A DNA stretch of 64,000 nt, taken from contig JAJEKV010000033.1 in assembly GCA_021234155.1 (NCBI GenBank), positions 10,670,163 through 10,734,162 of the forward strand, given 5' to 3'. Position 1 is the stretch's first letter; every line of letters starts with the position of its first letter. Position numbers and translations under genes: made by a program. The notes below the pieces were generated by a model that worked only from the letters and a program-made list of their open reading frames with translations, did no database searches and had not been told where the DNA came from. Below, one piece after another: positions 11,418 through 23,228 of this stretch. This DNA is from Isoetes taiwanensis. Taxonomy: Eukaryota > Streptophyta > Lycopodiopsida > Isoetales > Isoetaceae.

Positions 11418-12586
11418 CTATATATCAAGAGGAGGTTCCTTGTGAGGAAGTTCATCATCAGAATCTGGAGGAGGGAGAACCTTAGTAGAGCTATCAGGAT
11501 TATCTTCCTCAGTGTCTGAGGCATTCTTCTCTTCGTCAACCTTTTGAATCTCTTCCACAGGAACAAGCTCGACGAACTCTGCCGGATCGTTTGTGTTCCC
11601 GGTGAGTGGCGGCAAAGGCTCTGAGCTTGAAGCTGCGGGATTACCATCCTTATCCTTAAGGCCAACCTCCTGCTTTTCATCGGGCAGGCTGTGCAGGGAA
11701 CTTATTCTGGATTTTATATATACCACAGAATCCTTATCAAAATCAATTGCAAGGCAGTTGCGACCCTTTTTTAAAGCACAAGCCAAGGTGGTCCCTGACC
11801 CTGAGAAGGCATCGACGACCCAATCACCTGGCTGTGAAAACATCTCTAAAAGGGTATTAATGAGTTGTTGAGGCTTCTGATAAGGATTGACTATACGACC
11901 CTGGTGTACTGGGTCTGTTAATTTCTGAATGACTGCCGGGAATTGAAACGCATTACGCAAGTCCATGCCAGCAGTATTATAATGCAAAATGCTTCTCTGC
12001 CCACCAATGCTGTGGTAACCAATGTGCATCTGTTCCCAAACATTGACAAGCCTTGCACCACCGCCATTTCCTCTTACATTCGTCTTCAACCTGCAACCAC
12101 AACCAATGAGTTATTGTGTGCTATGCGCGCATAGCAAGAAGAAATAACTTACCAAATGGCTGGCTCGTAACCAGCTTTGCAGTGCTCTCTCATTGCAGCT
12201 TGCACCATACCTGCCTGATTACTTGAATGAAAAACTACAATCCTCCAAAGAGGTGCAGTATTGATTTTGGCGAAACGTCTCAAGAAAGAATCAAATTCAG
12301 CATAAGTAAATGGAGAATCATCTCCACGGCTATCAGGTAGCTTGAACCCATAAGGAATATCAGCAATACATAAAGAATAATTGCCAGGTTTCAATGTATG
12401 GTCAAGTTTGACACAATTTCCATGATATATCTGGTATAAACAATTCTGGCCAAACATGTCAAACCTTTCAAATTCTGTTGGTACAAAACTTTGCTCAGCT
12501 TCTTCCTTCTTCTTAAGCTTTGCGCGCTCTTCCTTAGCAAGTCTAACCATGTTAAGAAACCCTGGCGGCATCGGGTCCTTCTTTTT
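11418..12586 (-). CDS. Methyltransferase catalytic domain (two exons, joined 12153/12090)
   Basis: The two exons together give 368 residues without a stop. The 62-bp intron has donor GTAAGTTA and acceptor TTGCAG and contains one exact TATGCGCGCATA. All residues expected for AdoMet binding (DxFxGSGTT) are present. The target-recognition segment between the motifs is about 150 residues and includes GGQRSILHYN. Eukaryotic DNA methyltransferases with this fold are rare. Known examples came from bacteria, for instance in bdelloid rotifers and the liverwort lineage. Confidence 0.8.
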
Positions 12587-15132
12587 CTAAAACCACGGAG
12601 CACACTTTAGTACAAACAAGAAGACGAAAGTTCAAAGTGTTTTCCTATGCGTGCATAGCAACACAGTAACGGACTTCTTGTGGTGCTATGCGCGCATAGA
12701 CATACAACAAGAAAACAGCCTTGGCAAGAAAAAAAACAAAGGTTCCTCAAGTGTTAGCCTATGCGCGCGTAGCACCACAGTAATAAACTTCTCGTAATGC
12801 TATGCGGCGCCAGCCACAACAAGAAAACAACTTACGACCTATGCGGCGCAAGATAGCACCACGATATGAGACTTCTTGTAGTGCTATGCGTGCATAGGCA
12901 GACAACAAGATAAGTAGGGAAACAAGAAATTTTACCCAGTTTGTAAAATTTGAAGCGTATTGATTTATCTTTTCATCCGACGACCATGTAGGGTATAATT
13001 CTTTAACTTTTTCCCGGTGTCACGGTTTAAGGTGGACCATGAGTTCTTTTGACGAGTGCACAATCCTTTTGGCTGCAAAAGTAAGGAGTGTTAAAAAACT
13101 TCGGGAGCGTAAACTACCAGCGAGGACTAGCAAGAACTTCTTTGTTTGAATTCACCAGCGCATTTCTTCCAAGCTAAAGTGGCCATTCACCACCTTCTGC
13201 AACACCTCACAAACCTTTTCTGTACTTTTTAGACCTTGCATTTCCCGCCAAACCATGATACCCATGTCCTTCTGTTTAGCAGGTTCAGTTTTTTTTCTTT
13301 TTGGATCCTTCGCCTTCCCTTTAGATTTCAGTGTACCTTCAGCAAACATATCAAAAAAAATTTCTTGAAGTTCCCAGACCTAAAAAGGAACAAGAAAGAA
13401 ATAAAGGTAAGAAAATAGAATGGCTATGCGCGCATGGTCAAAGAACTTGGAGAAGAAAGTTATCTTACACGTCCATGCCGAAAAGCTAGTTGGAAGTAGT
13501 TGTCATACTTCACAAGAGATGCTCTGGCATCACTGGAGTTGTACGTTAAGCAGCACTCTGTAGCACACTGCTCTTTAAGAGCCAGATATAGGTTTTGATC
13601 TTCCTTTATATCTTTGTCACCTTTGTGCTCCGTCCTAAAAAGCTCGTATTCCTTGTGCATAAACTTTATTTTATCTATGAAGCTCATGCTCATCCGATAT
13701 TCATTGTCCACGTTGTGGCTCATAGCAAGCAACTTGGCCTAGAGTCGATGACACCCCGTAAACAAATGCAAATATCGAGAGAAGCGGTGTTCTTTAGTTT
13801 CTTTGTAAAAGTCGCCTCCTCGCCTTAAAATTTGTGAGTGCCACCCAAAACAAAATATCGTAGCTTTCATCCTCTTCCTTTACAAAAGAATCCCTTTCAT
13901 TGCTTTGGGAAGGGTCAACAATGCAAATGTGTGGAGTTTGTGGCTGCATTTTGGTACATCCCTTATACGTTCCTTAAGAGCAGACAAATGACCAGAGTAA
14001 ATTTTTCTTACTTGCAAAGGCCTCTCGCCAGACTCATCCTTTGGGCACAACTTAACACAAACAACCTGCAAGTGCATGATACCAGGCACACGACATCTAA
14101 GCTCAATTTCTTCGAGCTTCCTAGAAGCCATGTCCTTTTCCTTACTGGCAATCCTTGTACTCGGTGCTGCAGGCAAAGTTACCTTAGTGCCTTTTCTTGC
14201 TGCCTTGCTAGTTGGTGGAGCAGTTTCAGTCACCAGGCCTGCCTTGTAATAATTTCTTTTGGCCTTCTTTTTTCTTGGCCTCTCCACCACTTCAACCTCA
14301 AACTCCTCCTCCTCAGATTCGGAGGACGAAGGTTCATCTTCAACCACTGTTTCCAACTCAACAGTTTTTGATATTCTGGGGAGGATTAGCTTGGCAGGAG
14401 ATGGCATGGCATCCTTCAGCAGCTTAGTAGAAGGTGCGCTTGAACTTAACATAGGATCCTTGGTCAAAAGAAGATCTTTTACTATAGAAAGAAGATCCTG
14501 CAAACAAAACCTATGATGTCATAGACCAAACATGTTGGTAAAGTCTTCTCGTGCAGGAAAATAACACTTACAATTTTACTCTTCATTCTTGCCTGAATGT
14601 AGCCTTGCATATCTTCCGGAGAAGACAAACTCAAATTTTTAAAAATGAAGCGCCCCTGAGAATAAATATGTTGACTGCCCTTGGTGGTGGTCGTGCACTT
14701 AATGTGGTACATACCAAAGAGCTCAACATCAACAAGCCTGCCACATCTTCTGAAGCTTTCTAGATCCTGTGCTTGCTTGCCGGTCTCAGAACAAATGTAT
14801 AAATATAAAAAATGATTCTTTGGTTCGCGGTGCCCCTGACAAGCAACCACTGCTGATCCTTACAAAAATAGGAGCCATCATCGGCCTCCTCAAAATGCTG
14901 CTGACTTGGAGCCGAAACATCCTGACTTGGATCCTTCGGCGTTCTCCTCTTCTTAACAACCTTTTGGGAGGATGCACCCGCATCATCCTGGCTACCCCGT
15001 CCAAGGTTTCTCTTCTTACTGAAATATAAAGAACAGTAAAGAATTAAGACATCATTTGCCTATGCACGCATAGCCAACCAATTCAACCAATTCAATAGTG
15101 ACAGGCATACTACAAAAGAAAAGCTTTGTGTC

Positions 15133-15391
15133 TATGCGCGCATAGGCAGAGCTTATGAAAAAAGCTTTGTGTCTATGCGCGCATAGGCAGAGCTTCTGAA
15201 AAAAGCTTTGTGTCTATGCGCGCATAGGCAGAGCTTACGAAAAAAGCTTTGTGTCTATGCGCGCATAGGCAAAGCTAATGAAAAAAGCTTTGTGTCTATG
15301 CGCGCATAGGCAAAGCTTATAAAAAAAAGCTTTGTGTCTATGCGCGCATAGGCAAAGCTTATGAAAAAATCTTTGTGTCTATGCGCGCATA
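15133..15391. repeat. Palindrome array A: seven TATGCGCGCATA at 41-42 bp spacing
   Basis: Copies start at 15133, 15174, 15215, 15256, 15297, 15339 and 15380. The spacer is GGCAAAGCTTATGAAAAAAG-like followed by CTTTGTGTC. The array lies within intron 1 of the methyltransferase gene, close to its promoter. Confidence 0.95.
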
Positions 15392-16127
15392 GGCAAAGCA
15401 TATAAAAAAGCCTCAAACCAAACAAAACATACCTAGAACTGAGGAAGAAAGCTAGAAATACTTAAGAAATTGACATTTTTAATCGTATTGGAGGCAGCCA
15501 AAACAAGCAAATAATGCACAAAAAGAAATTAAAACTGAGCTGATTAATGAGCAGCTGAGATCTTGACGTACCTTCCACCAGCCATTTGCCGCGTGTCTAT
15601 GCAACTTCTTATAGAATTCGATAGGTAAAAGAAGTGCAGTAAGTGTGAAGGCGGAGGTCGAGCGCCCAGGAGCTTCGCTCTGTATGCAGAAATGTGCGCC
15701 CTTCTTTCCTATTTATTGTCTATGTTACTACTTGGATATTCTCTATGACATTTTACATGAAGAGTGTAGCGTTCATTTCATGCAGTCCTTTATGGAGTGT
15801 CAAGCCCACACAAAGTCTCTTCGTCTTCCCCGCTCTTCCTTTACACTTTTGTATCTTATCCTGTCTTCCTTCGCTTCAGCTATAGAAGTTATTAACATGT
15901 CTTCCCTGTGCTCAAGTAGGTAACAGGCTTATCTCTCACAGTAATTTTTGATATCTTATCTATGCGCGCATGGGCAACGAGAGTTCATCTTACACCCGGG
16001 CTATGCGCGCATAGGCAAGCTACTATTATTTCTATTTTAATTAGTTAGTGTACTTCCTTACTTAGTACATGCATAGTAGGTGTGGTGCATGTTTGTTTCT
16101 GAGTACAGGTATCTGTCCATTTGCAGC

Positions 16128-19100
16128 ATGGACGGCAGCCACTCAAGAAAAAGTTTTCTATCACCGCCTGCGAATCTTACATTATTGCCTCGAGGCGGGT
16201 TCAGCACACCCAGACAAAGCAGTGAAGACGAAGATTTACGTGATAGTCCATCTGGAAGCTTTGTTTCTCCGTCACCAATACAGTTAATGCGCGGGTATAC
16301 CTCCTTTCAAACTCCTTCACCAACACACGTTCTCTGGCGTTCTTACGTGTTTTAGAACACCATCTCCCTCACTCAGACAAGGCGTTTGCGTCGGCCTCAC
16401 CTACTCACCACGACCCACTCAATTTTTGAAACTCCTTCACCCTCTGGGGAATTGCACCGTTCCTTGCAAAACATAATTGATTCTGTAGAGACCTCTTCAG
16501 CGTGAAAAAGGCCCCTCGTTAACCCAAAGGGTCGCTGAGGATGACCTACAAATGTTAAGGAGGAAATCTAGAACATTGTTTCCATGTTCCTCGGTTGAGA
16601 GCGAGAAGGTTAACGAGACAACTATTGAAGGCGAGCACTGTTTGTACTCGAGAAAGACCTATCATAGGGTCCGGCCCGCAACGAAGCCCTTGAGAGCTTT
16701 TCGCCTTGAGAGAAATCCATCTGGCGGTGCAAAGAGATTTAAGAGGGACCCTACGGTAAGGGCATTGAGGGACGGATATTGCGAAATCGGTTGATGGGAC
16801 TAACTTACATGAGGCTGACTAAAGGCGTCGGCTTGTTGTCAAAAAAGAAGTGTATAATGAACTTCCCTTTAAGGCAAACAAGACAATCCTTCTTGTCTAT
16901 GTCTAAAGGTGACCAGGAATCCTACCTAGCATATCACGTGAGGCCTGAACGAGGCGACAGTTTTTCATACTACGTGTTGAATGTAACTGTTTGCCAGCTG
17001 GCTTTCAAAAAAATACATGCCATTGGAAGTCGTCGCATGTCAAGGGTACAAAAACGGCTAGACAGAAATCCATGCATTGACGACTACTGTCACCCAAAGA
17101 AAGTAGTTGGTGTGCACTGCTTGGAAGCAAAAGCATGGTTGGTGGGCTTCTTTGACTCAAAGCGTGAGCGACTACCCAATTGATCCTGTTCATTATCTTC
17201 GGACGGACAAACATTACCAAGAAAGAAGTCTACATCATGTACGAGAGATCTCTTCCGGTCTTCAAGTCGGTCGTTCATATCCTACTCTTACTTCTTAAGA
17301 TTGTGGAAGCAAGAATTCAATCTTGTTAGGATCCCAAAAGGCACGGTTCTCGGTATGTTCTACATGTTACGTATTGAAGGAGAAAAGGTCCATGGCAAAG
17401 ACTCTTCGAGAAAAGCACGTTCTTTGATTCAAAGTCTTTGTTCCCATGTCTATCTTTCGTAAACGAGAGTTAACTAGATTTGTCTTTTGTCTATGCGCGC
17501 ATAGCAAGGACTCTGGTCTATGCGCGCATAGCATGCTTCCTATTTTATGGTCGCTTGTCTATGCGCGCATAGCATGCTTCCTATTTTCCGGACGCTTGTC
17601 TATGCGCGCATAGCAAGCTTCCTATTTTCTGGACGCTTGTCTATGCGCGCATAGCATGCTTCCTATTTTCTGGTCGCTGGTCTATGCGCGCATGGCGTGC
17701 TTGTGTTTTCTGGTCGCTTGTCTATGCGCGCATAGCGAGAAACTAAATGCGTGTCATTGTGTCTATGCGCGCATAGCAAAGCAAGTGACTGTGATATTGA
17801 CAAATGTCTTTGGTTGCAGATCAAATAACTCAACAATTACAGGAACACAGAGAGGCTCAAGCCCTGGAAAGAAAGAAGCTTGCAAAGCACAGAAAAAAAG
17901 CTTTGGAGAGGCCTCTTGAATACATGTCTGTGGTAGTAGATGGCATGGATCAAAAGAAGACGTCCCTTCCTCATTTTATAAATGTTCCTAAGGATTTAGA
18001 TGAAGCTGACTTCTTGAAGTTGCATCTAGTTGGTGCTTTAGTTTTTCAGGGCGTGTTAAGTGCAGAGTATTTTTGACGTACCCAAATATACACAGTGATC
18101 CTAATCTCACGGTCACAATACTGAACAAGATTCTTCTGGCAACGGAGAAGTTGCCTTCAGTGCTCTACATACAGCTAGACAATACAAGCAGGGAAAATAA
18201 AAACCAAGTTCTATTTGCCCCTCTCATTGCAATCTTTGGTCCGATTAGGTATCTTAGAAAGGTCAAGGTTGGCTTCTTACTTGTTGGCCACACGCATGAT
18301 CAAATAGACCAAATGTTGGTCGATTTTTACGTAAGGTTGCGCGGGAAAAAGGCATTTTGTCGTACTCTTTGTGTGCGATGTGATCGAAAGCCTACAATCC
18401 AACACCGGTTTGTCGAAGTGCTTAGCGAGACTTGTGATTTTCGTGAATTTGTTTTCCAACGACGATCGACACGAGGTCCCCGCTATTCACAAGTTGAATA
18501 ATTTGACCTTCGGCATCATGTGAAGTTCTTTCTTAGAGAAGGTAATGCCATTCTTCAAGGAAAGTACTTTGTAACTTACGCATCCCGGCTTCGAGGGGGG
18601 GTTACAATTCTTGAGACGTGTTCTGAAGTTAAAGAAATGAGAAGAGCCATTGGCCAGCCCACCGAAGAGTGCCATAGACAACACTGAGAAGAACAAAGAC
18701 AAGAATCCTCTTGTCTCACTATCCAGCATGGAGAAAAGCATAGGCTCGTGTTTTAAGTACTTTAATGAGGAAGAAAATGGCTGGTGGGAAAATTTCTTTA
18801 AAACCATGAAACACGTGACCATGTCCTTAAACAGCATCACTTTGGAGATTCCTTTTCGTTGGCACGGTAGCCAAACCTCTCCTCCCTGGCGAGGATGCCC
18901 AAGGAATTGCGGAAGAATGCATTAGCAATATCTTTGTTATCAACAAGGAGCCACGTTGATCGCGTGCAATGTGCCGGGATCTCGGCGTGCACTCAAGAAA
19001 AAGGAAGGTCAAACTCCAGAGAAACTTGCAGATCTGCAGAAAGAAATGCTAGTGGTTGTACCTTCAACTGACGATGACGAAGAACGTCCTTTTTGGATTG

Positions 19101-19544
19101 CAAGGGTTAAAGACATTATTTATAAAGACAACCTACCCTCAGTGATAAAAGTTCACCGGTATGCCACTAAGGATCTGATCCATTTGTTGGTGGGTATGCT
19201 CTGTGATAATTCCTTTTAAGAAAGGGACGGAAAAGCGGTGAATAAGAATCACTTAGGCGATCCGGACCTGGCTGAAACTCAAGTCTTGGCTTACGATTTT
19301 ACTTTAAAGGTTGATAATGAGACTTGTGAGAACAACGATAAACTTGTTGAAGTCTTTCTGCGAGGATAGCGAGGACGAAGCTGAACAAGACGAGGATAGC
19401 GTTCCGGCTGTTAGCTCTTCCACCACTTCAAGCGATACTGAGGAGAGTGTCAATGAGGAGAGTGATCACCAGTCTGAAGGCATTGATGAGTACGACGACA
19501 TTCCAATACCTGCTCTTCTTAAAGGGCGTAAGCTACTCGTGTAA
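16128..19544 (+). pseudogene. Putative DDE transposase, DUF7869 type, frameshifted
   Basis: Translation begins at ATG 16128 with a Ser/Pro-rich N-terminus (MDGSHSRKSF), followed by pieces in shifting frames. An intron holding palindrome array B ends at TTGCAG before 17820. The core then reads VVVDGMDQKKTSLPHF, IQLDNTSRENKNQ (near 18172) and VGHTHDQIDQM (near 18280). These are hallmarks of the DUF7869 domain seen in plant transposon proteins. The acidic residues of DGMDQ, QLDN and HTHDQID are candidate catalytic residues by inference. The C-terminus has VVVPSTDDDEERPFWIARV, matching the end of the element 2 protein, then an acidic tail to 19544. Several frame changes (near 18076, 18500, 19350) show the copy is dead. 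Confidence 0.7.
17492..17775. repeat. Palindrome array B: eight TATGCGCGCATA, mostly 41 bp apart
   Basis: Copies start at 17492, 17519, 17560, 17601, 17642, 17683, 17723 and 17764. The spacer is GCATGCTTCCTATTTTCTGG-like plus TCGCTTGTC, unrelated to the spacer of array A. The array lies within an intron of the transposase gene. Confidence 0.95.
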
Positions 19545-20017
19545 TTTGAATATTTGTACAGCTGTACATGACTAGTTTGTACAATGTAAGTCTTTCAAAC
19601 TTAGGATCCCTGCTATGCGCGCATAGCATTTTGCAATTTTTGTATCTTTTGTAGCAAACTATTTTTGTGCCTTGCCTATGCGCGCATAGCATGTGTGCTG
19701 CTCCTTCAGCAATAAAAAATGTATACGGCTCCATTTTATGGTTTCTGTCTTTAAAATTTGTCAAGAATTTGCTCCTTATTTCATTTTGCGACTTTCTGAA
19801 TGTGTACCTAAAACAATTAAATTAAATTATTATTTTTATACCTAAAATGGGGATGTCAAATTAATAAGACGCCAATTTTCTGGTAATTTTGACCCCTAAA
19901 ATGGCTACCAAATTCGTAAATTTAGGGTCATTTTTTTAATTGACCCCCCAAAAGTGGCTGAATTTAAGGGTATCTTAGGGAATCTTTGAAAGATGCTTTT
20001 TATTAGTGCAAACGCAA

Positions 20018-20050
20018 GTCATTAGTGCGTTTGCACCGTCACCTTGTTTA
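20018..20050 (-). repeat. Element 1 right terminal inverted repeat
   Basis: On the minus strand it starts TAAACAAGGTGACGGTGC. Just inside, GTGCAAACGCA and TGCGTTTGCAC form a subterminal hairpin with a 9-nt loop. Confidence 0.85.
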
Positions 20051-22676
20051 TACTCTAGGATCTACCCTTTCTTAATTATTGCCCTCTTGAAATAGCCCCA
20101 CCTTTGAGTTGATGCCATCTAAGAAGTTGGCCGGACTTATTAGATTGCTTCCCTTCATTTGGTCGGATTATTCCTTATGCTGCGGAAGTACTCATCATAT
20201 ACATGGTCGACGGTTATCCTATTATTGAATCCTTCTTAGCGAGGTGATCAAGCTCACGAAGAGGTTCCAATATGTTGGATATCTGCCAGCAATGTATACA
20301 ATTGTTGTACTCCATACATTTTCTTCCCAATTCTTGAAGCTTTGCTCAATTCTTGGGTCCATCTTCCTAAAGGAAAAGACAAAAAAAAAATCTACTTGAA
20401 ATTTCGTCCCCATCCCATCATGGATGTTATCACCCATAATTCTAAGAAACTCAACTATCTGATAGGTCCTCTAACTTGCTTAGAGCTGGTGTAGTCATTA
20501 GTCGTTGGAGTAGCAAGGCGATGATCCATAATTTGTTGAAAAGAATCTGGTCTCCTTGGAGTTGTTGTATAATCATTCCTGTGCCCTATTCCTTTTGTCG
20601 AACATATTCTGACTCTTGACTCTTCTCGTCCTTAATGTTGATGTTGACTATCTTCATTAAAGTTATCCATCTTAGTGGACTTGCTGATGTAGTGGCGACA
20701 TAAGGCTCGGTGTTGCATCCCAAAGGCTTGGAGGTAATGTTCACCACCGTGTTGAATCTTTCGTGTTTAACTCATCTGCCTTGAAGGTTATTAGATTCGA
20801 GGATGATTCTTCTAACTCCTGAATTGATATTGTCGTGTTGAGCTTGCCGATTTGATTCTTCATCCTGGCGGCCACATGCTGTTGCTATAAGGCTGAAGAC
20901 AATGTCGAGTGCTTTACCACTCCTAACTGTGCAACTTCTCTTGCTGAGAGAAGTTTATTTGCATCCATCTGCAAGGACTAATCTTGACTGATCAATTAAT
21001 AATTCTGGTATTTGGTCCCTCATGATGCCTCTTCTTGATGGTGTTTGACCTCCATCTCTAAGGTGGAAGATCGAAGATCATCATGATCTTGAGATGATGC
21101 TTGCCGAGGTTGATGTAGCTGGTCTGAAGTATCGGGGCTGATGAGGAAGAAGTTTGTTGCAGTCTCGCCATATTCCTATTCCTGAGCAGCCCACCCTTGC
21201 TGGCTTGTAATACCTCCTTAGCCGAAGCATCTTTGCTTGAAGTCTAAATCTGATACTACTATGGCCTGGATACCTATGATAATTTCCCTTCCGAGGAGAT
21301 ATGCTCAGTCTCATCCTTCAGAACTCTTGATATCATAAGTTGATGAAGTCATCTACTTGTTGGTGGCGTAGTTGTGACATTTAGTCGTTGATGTGGGGTC
21401 GTCCCTCGAGACAATATGGCACTTGGAGAGTATCCTTGACTAGGAGGTGTTCCTCCCCTAATGTCATCAATTTCATAAGTGCCATGATGCCCATTGGCTG
21501 TTGCATAGCCCTCTTGGCAATTCTTATGTCTAATCTTGATGTCGCAATCGTCCTTCCTTTGGTCTTCCCTTTATTATTTGTGTTCGGGCTTCCCTGTACA
21601 CCATCTTGGCCTTGATTTGCTGAAGTTTCTTCGATAAGGTTGCCCTCTGCTTTCGATTCGTTGATGTTGTCGAGTGGCTCCACTGTCGAGAATCTGCAAG
21701 GAAGATTCTCCTACCCTATATTACTGCTCTACGCACAAGGCAACTAATACTATCACACAACAATTATTTATGGCTACTTACTTTACAAACTCTATTTTTT
21801 ATACTTTTATCCACTCTACCTCAAAATGACCCACTTGGCATTTGGCACTCTACTAGGCACTGAGAAAGGTACTTATTTACTGTTATGGGGTGGTAGAAGG
21901 AGACTCATTCACTGGGTGTACTTGGTGTGCTAGACTAAATTACCTAGATAGAATGAATTCCTAGATAATTATCTATGATACAAAGGCATGGCTGAAGACA
22001 CTTGATTATAGTGCACCTACGACGTGTGTTGGTGTATCATACCAACGTGTGACAACAATTTCTAAGGCCTTGGCAACTAGCTGGGTTTCTAAGAAAAAGG
22101 TTTAATTATACTACCTATATGTAGACAAGAAGACACTTAGCAAGATAAGAGCGACAACTAAGCTGTGATGAGTGCAGATGCCGTCTCTATCTAGCTTAAG
22201 GATCTTGGTTCTAACTATAAGGCTTGGTCATATTGGCAAATGATGTCGGTGTAATAGGGAGTTCTAGACAAAATGGCATGGAGATCAAAGAGATGATCAA
22301 AGACATGGAAGGCTTGCTCGGCAGGGAAATCACGGGTGTGATTGGCCTCACTGTACCATCTAACAAAGCTTGATGGCGCCATTGAGCAGAGATAGCTATG
22401 AAAAATGGCTTGTGAAGATGAGTAGGGAGTTGGAAAATCGTCTGAAGTGCTGAGAGCAGTTTTGATGGTGAGAAAATGACAAATGAGACCCCCTTTTATA
22501 GACTAGGGATGCCTCGGGTTCCGTGCACAAGGGTTCTTGATGGGAAAAACTTTTGTTCCATGGCTATGGGTGTCTAAATGAGCTATCATGAAGTGCAAAT
22601 CTAAGCAAAACAAAGAAAAAAACGTTATATGGCAGTTTGTTGAATGAAAATTGGTCAATTTGGGCAAAAATGGGCG

Positions 22677-22759
22677 AAACCGGGTCGCGTCGCGCAAATG
22701 AGGCCTGCGTTCGCGACGCAGAGGCCTTCCGCGCGATGCAACCCGAGTTGACTTTGACT
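22677..22759 (+). repeat. 83-bp direct repeat, copy 1
   Basis: It begins AAACCGGGTCGCGTCGCG and ends GTTGACTTTGACT. The same block recurs at 23146-23228 with one difference. It contains inverted CG-rich words (GCGTCGCG, CGCGACGC). Confidence 0.9.
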
Positions 22760-23145
22760 TTTTCTATATATATATCTGCAATATCTGCAACCTATAGTTA
22801 GGATCCAGAAAACAGAAAAGTATTACACATTAGGAAATTTCTCATGGCTGCTTTTGGAAGTTGGAATGCAACAGTTTTGCACAGCATATATTGGCTCTAA
22901 TTGAAAAGCTAAGTCTATTTGTTGCACTAGCTATAAGTGCATCCATAAATTGTAGAATTTCAGACCATGTATTCCTGTCTTAGCAATGTTTCTGTCTACA
23001 ATCTGGCAAGCTTACACATGGTAAATGAGGTTCGGAATGTGGCAAGGTTCTATATGGCTTCCCATTGATTAATAATGGGTTCGATAAGCCTTAGCCTCTG
23101 GGAGGCTGAGATTAACTGACAATATATATATATATATTTATGGCC

Positions 23146-23228
23146 AAACCGGGTCGCGTCGCGCAAATGAGGCCTGCGTTCGTGACGCAGAGGCCTTCCG
23201 CGCGATGCAACCCGAGTTGACTTTGACT
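23146..23228 (+). repeat. 83-bp direct repeat, copy 2
   Basis: Copy of 22677-22759, 469 bp downstream, with T instead of C in the CGCGACGC word. It follows a short TA-rich tract. Confidence 0.9.

Larger units (their letters stand above)
11418..15585 (-). pseudogene. Transposon-borne DNA N4/N6 methyltransferase, beta motif order; catalytic exons open
   Basis: Spliced gene. Exon 1 (15585-15572) codes MAGG and joins KKRNLGRG at 15018 through a 553-bp intron that holds seven palindromes. The N-terminal half is Lys/Arg- and Ser/Glu-rich, probably nuclear, and carries at least two frame changes (near 14.8 and 13.9 kb) and a possible stop near 13.75 kb. The last three exons are open: one ending 12936 (SNFTNW), then 12586-12153 and 12090-11418, with clean GT-AG junctions. 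The catalytic part shows IYHGNC, then DIPY at 12361-12350 (motif IV), then NPYQKPQQL and DAFSGSGTT at 11813-11787 (motif I, AdoMet binding). Motif IV before motif I is the beta class of bacterial amino-methyltransferases. Asp in DIPY favours N6-adenine over N4-cytosine, weakly. The tail is acidic. Confidence 0.8.
11331..19689. repeat. Dispersed palindromes TATGCGCGCATA of element 1, outside the two arrays
   Basis: Exact or one-off copies stand at 11331, 12122, 12646, 12687, 12763, about 12885, 13423, 15059, 15960, 16001, 19614 and 19678; damaged ones lie near 12800 and 12838. Every copy lies in an intron, a spacer or beyond a stop codon, none in an open exon. The flanking bases extend the symmetry to CTATGCGCGCATAG in many copies. 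Confidence 0.85.
11100..20050. mobile_element. Element 1: DNA transposon with DNA methyltransferase and DUF7869-type transposase
   Basis: The element is 8,951 bp, flanked by TA (11098-11099 and 20051-20052). Its ends are ~33-bp inverted repeats starting TAAACAAGGTGA and differing at one position (T/C). Near both ends is the further motif GTGCAAACGCACTAATGAC, partly repeated in inverted form. Two genes diverge from about 15.6-16.1 kb: a methyltransferase gene to the left and a transposase gene to the right. About 27 copies of the palindrome TATGCGCGCATA or close variants lie in introns and spacers only. It is nested in the Ty3 element. I cannot place it in a named superfamily from memory; the closest features are TA duplication and a DUF7869-type core. 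Confidence 0.85.

Noticed and set aside
15133-15391. CRISPR-like array
   Set aside because: Repeats are palindromic with near-identical spacers, in a plant transposon intron; no cas genes.
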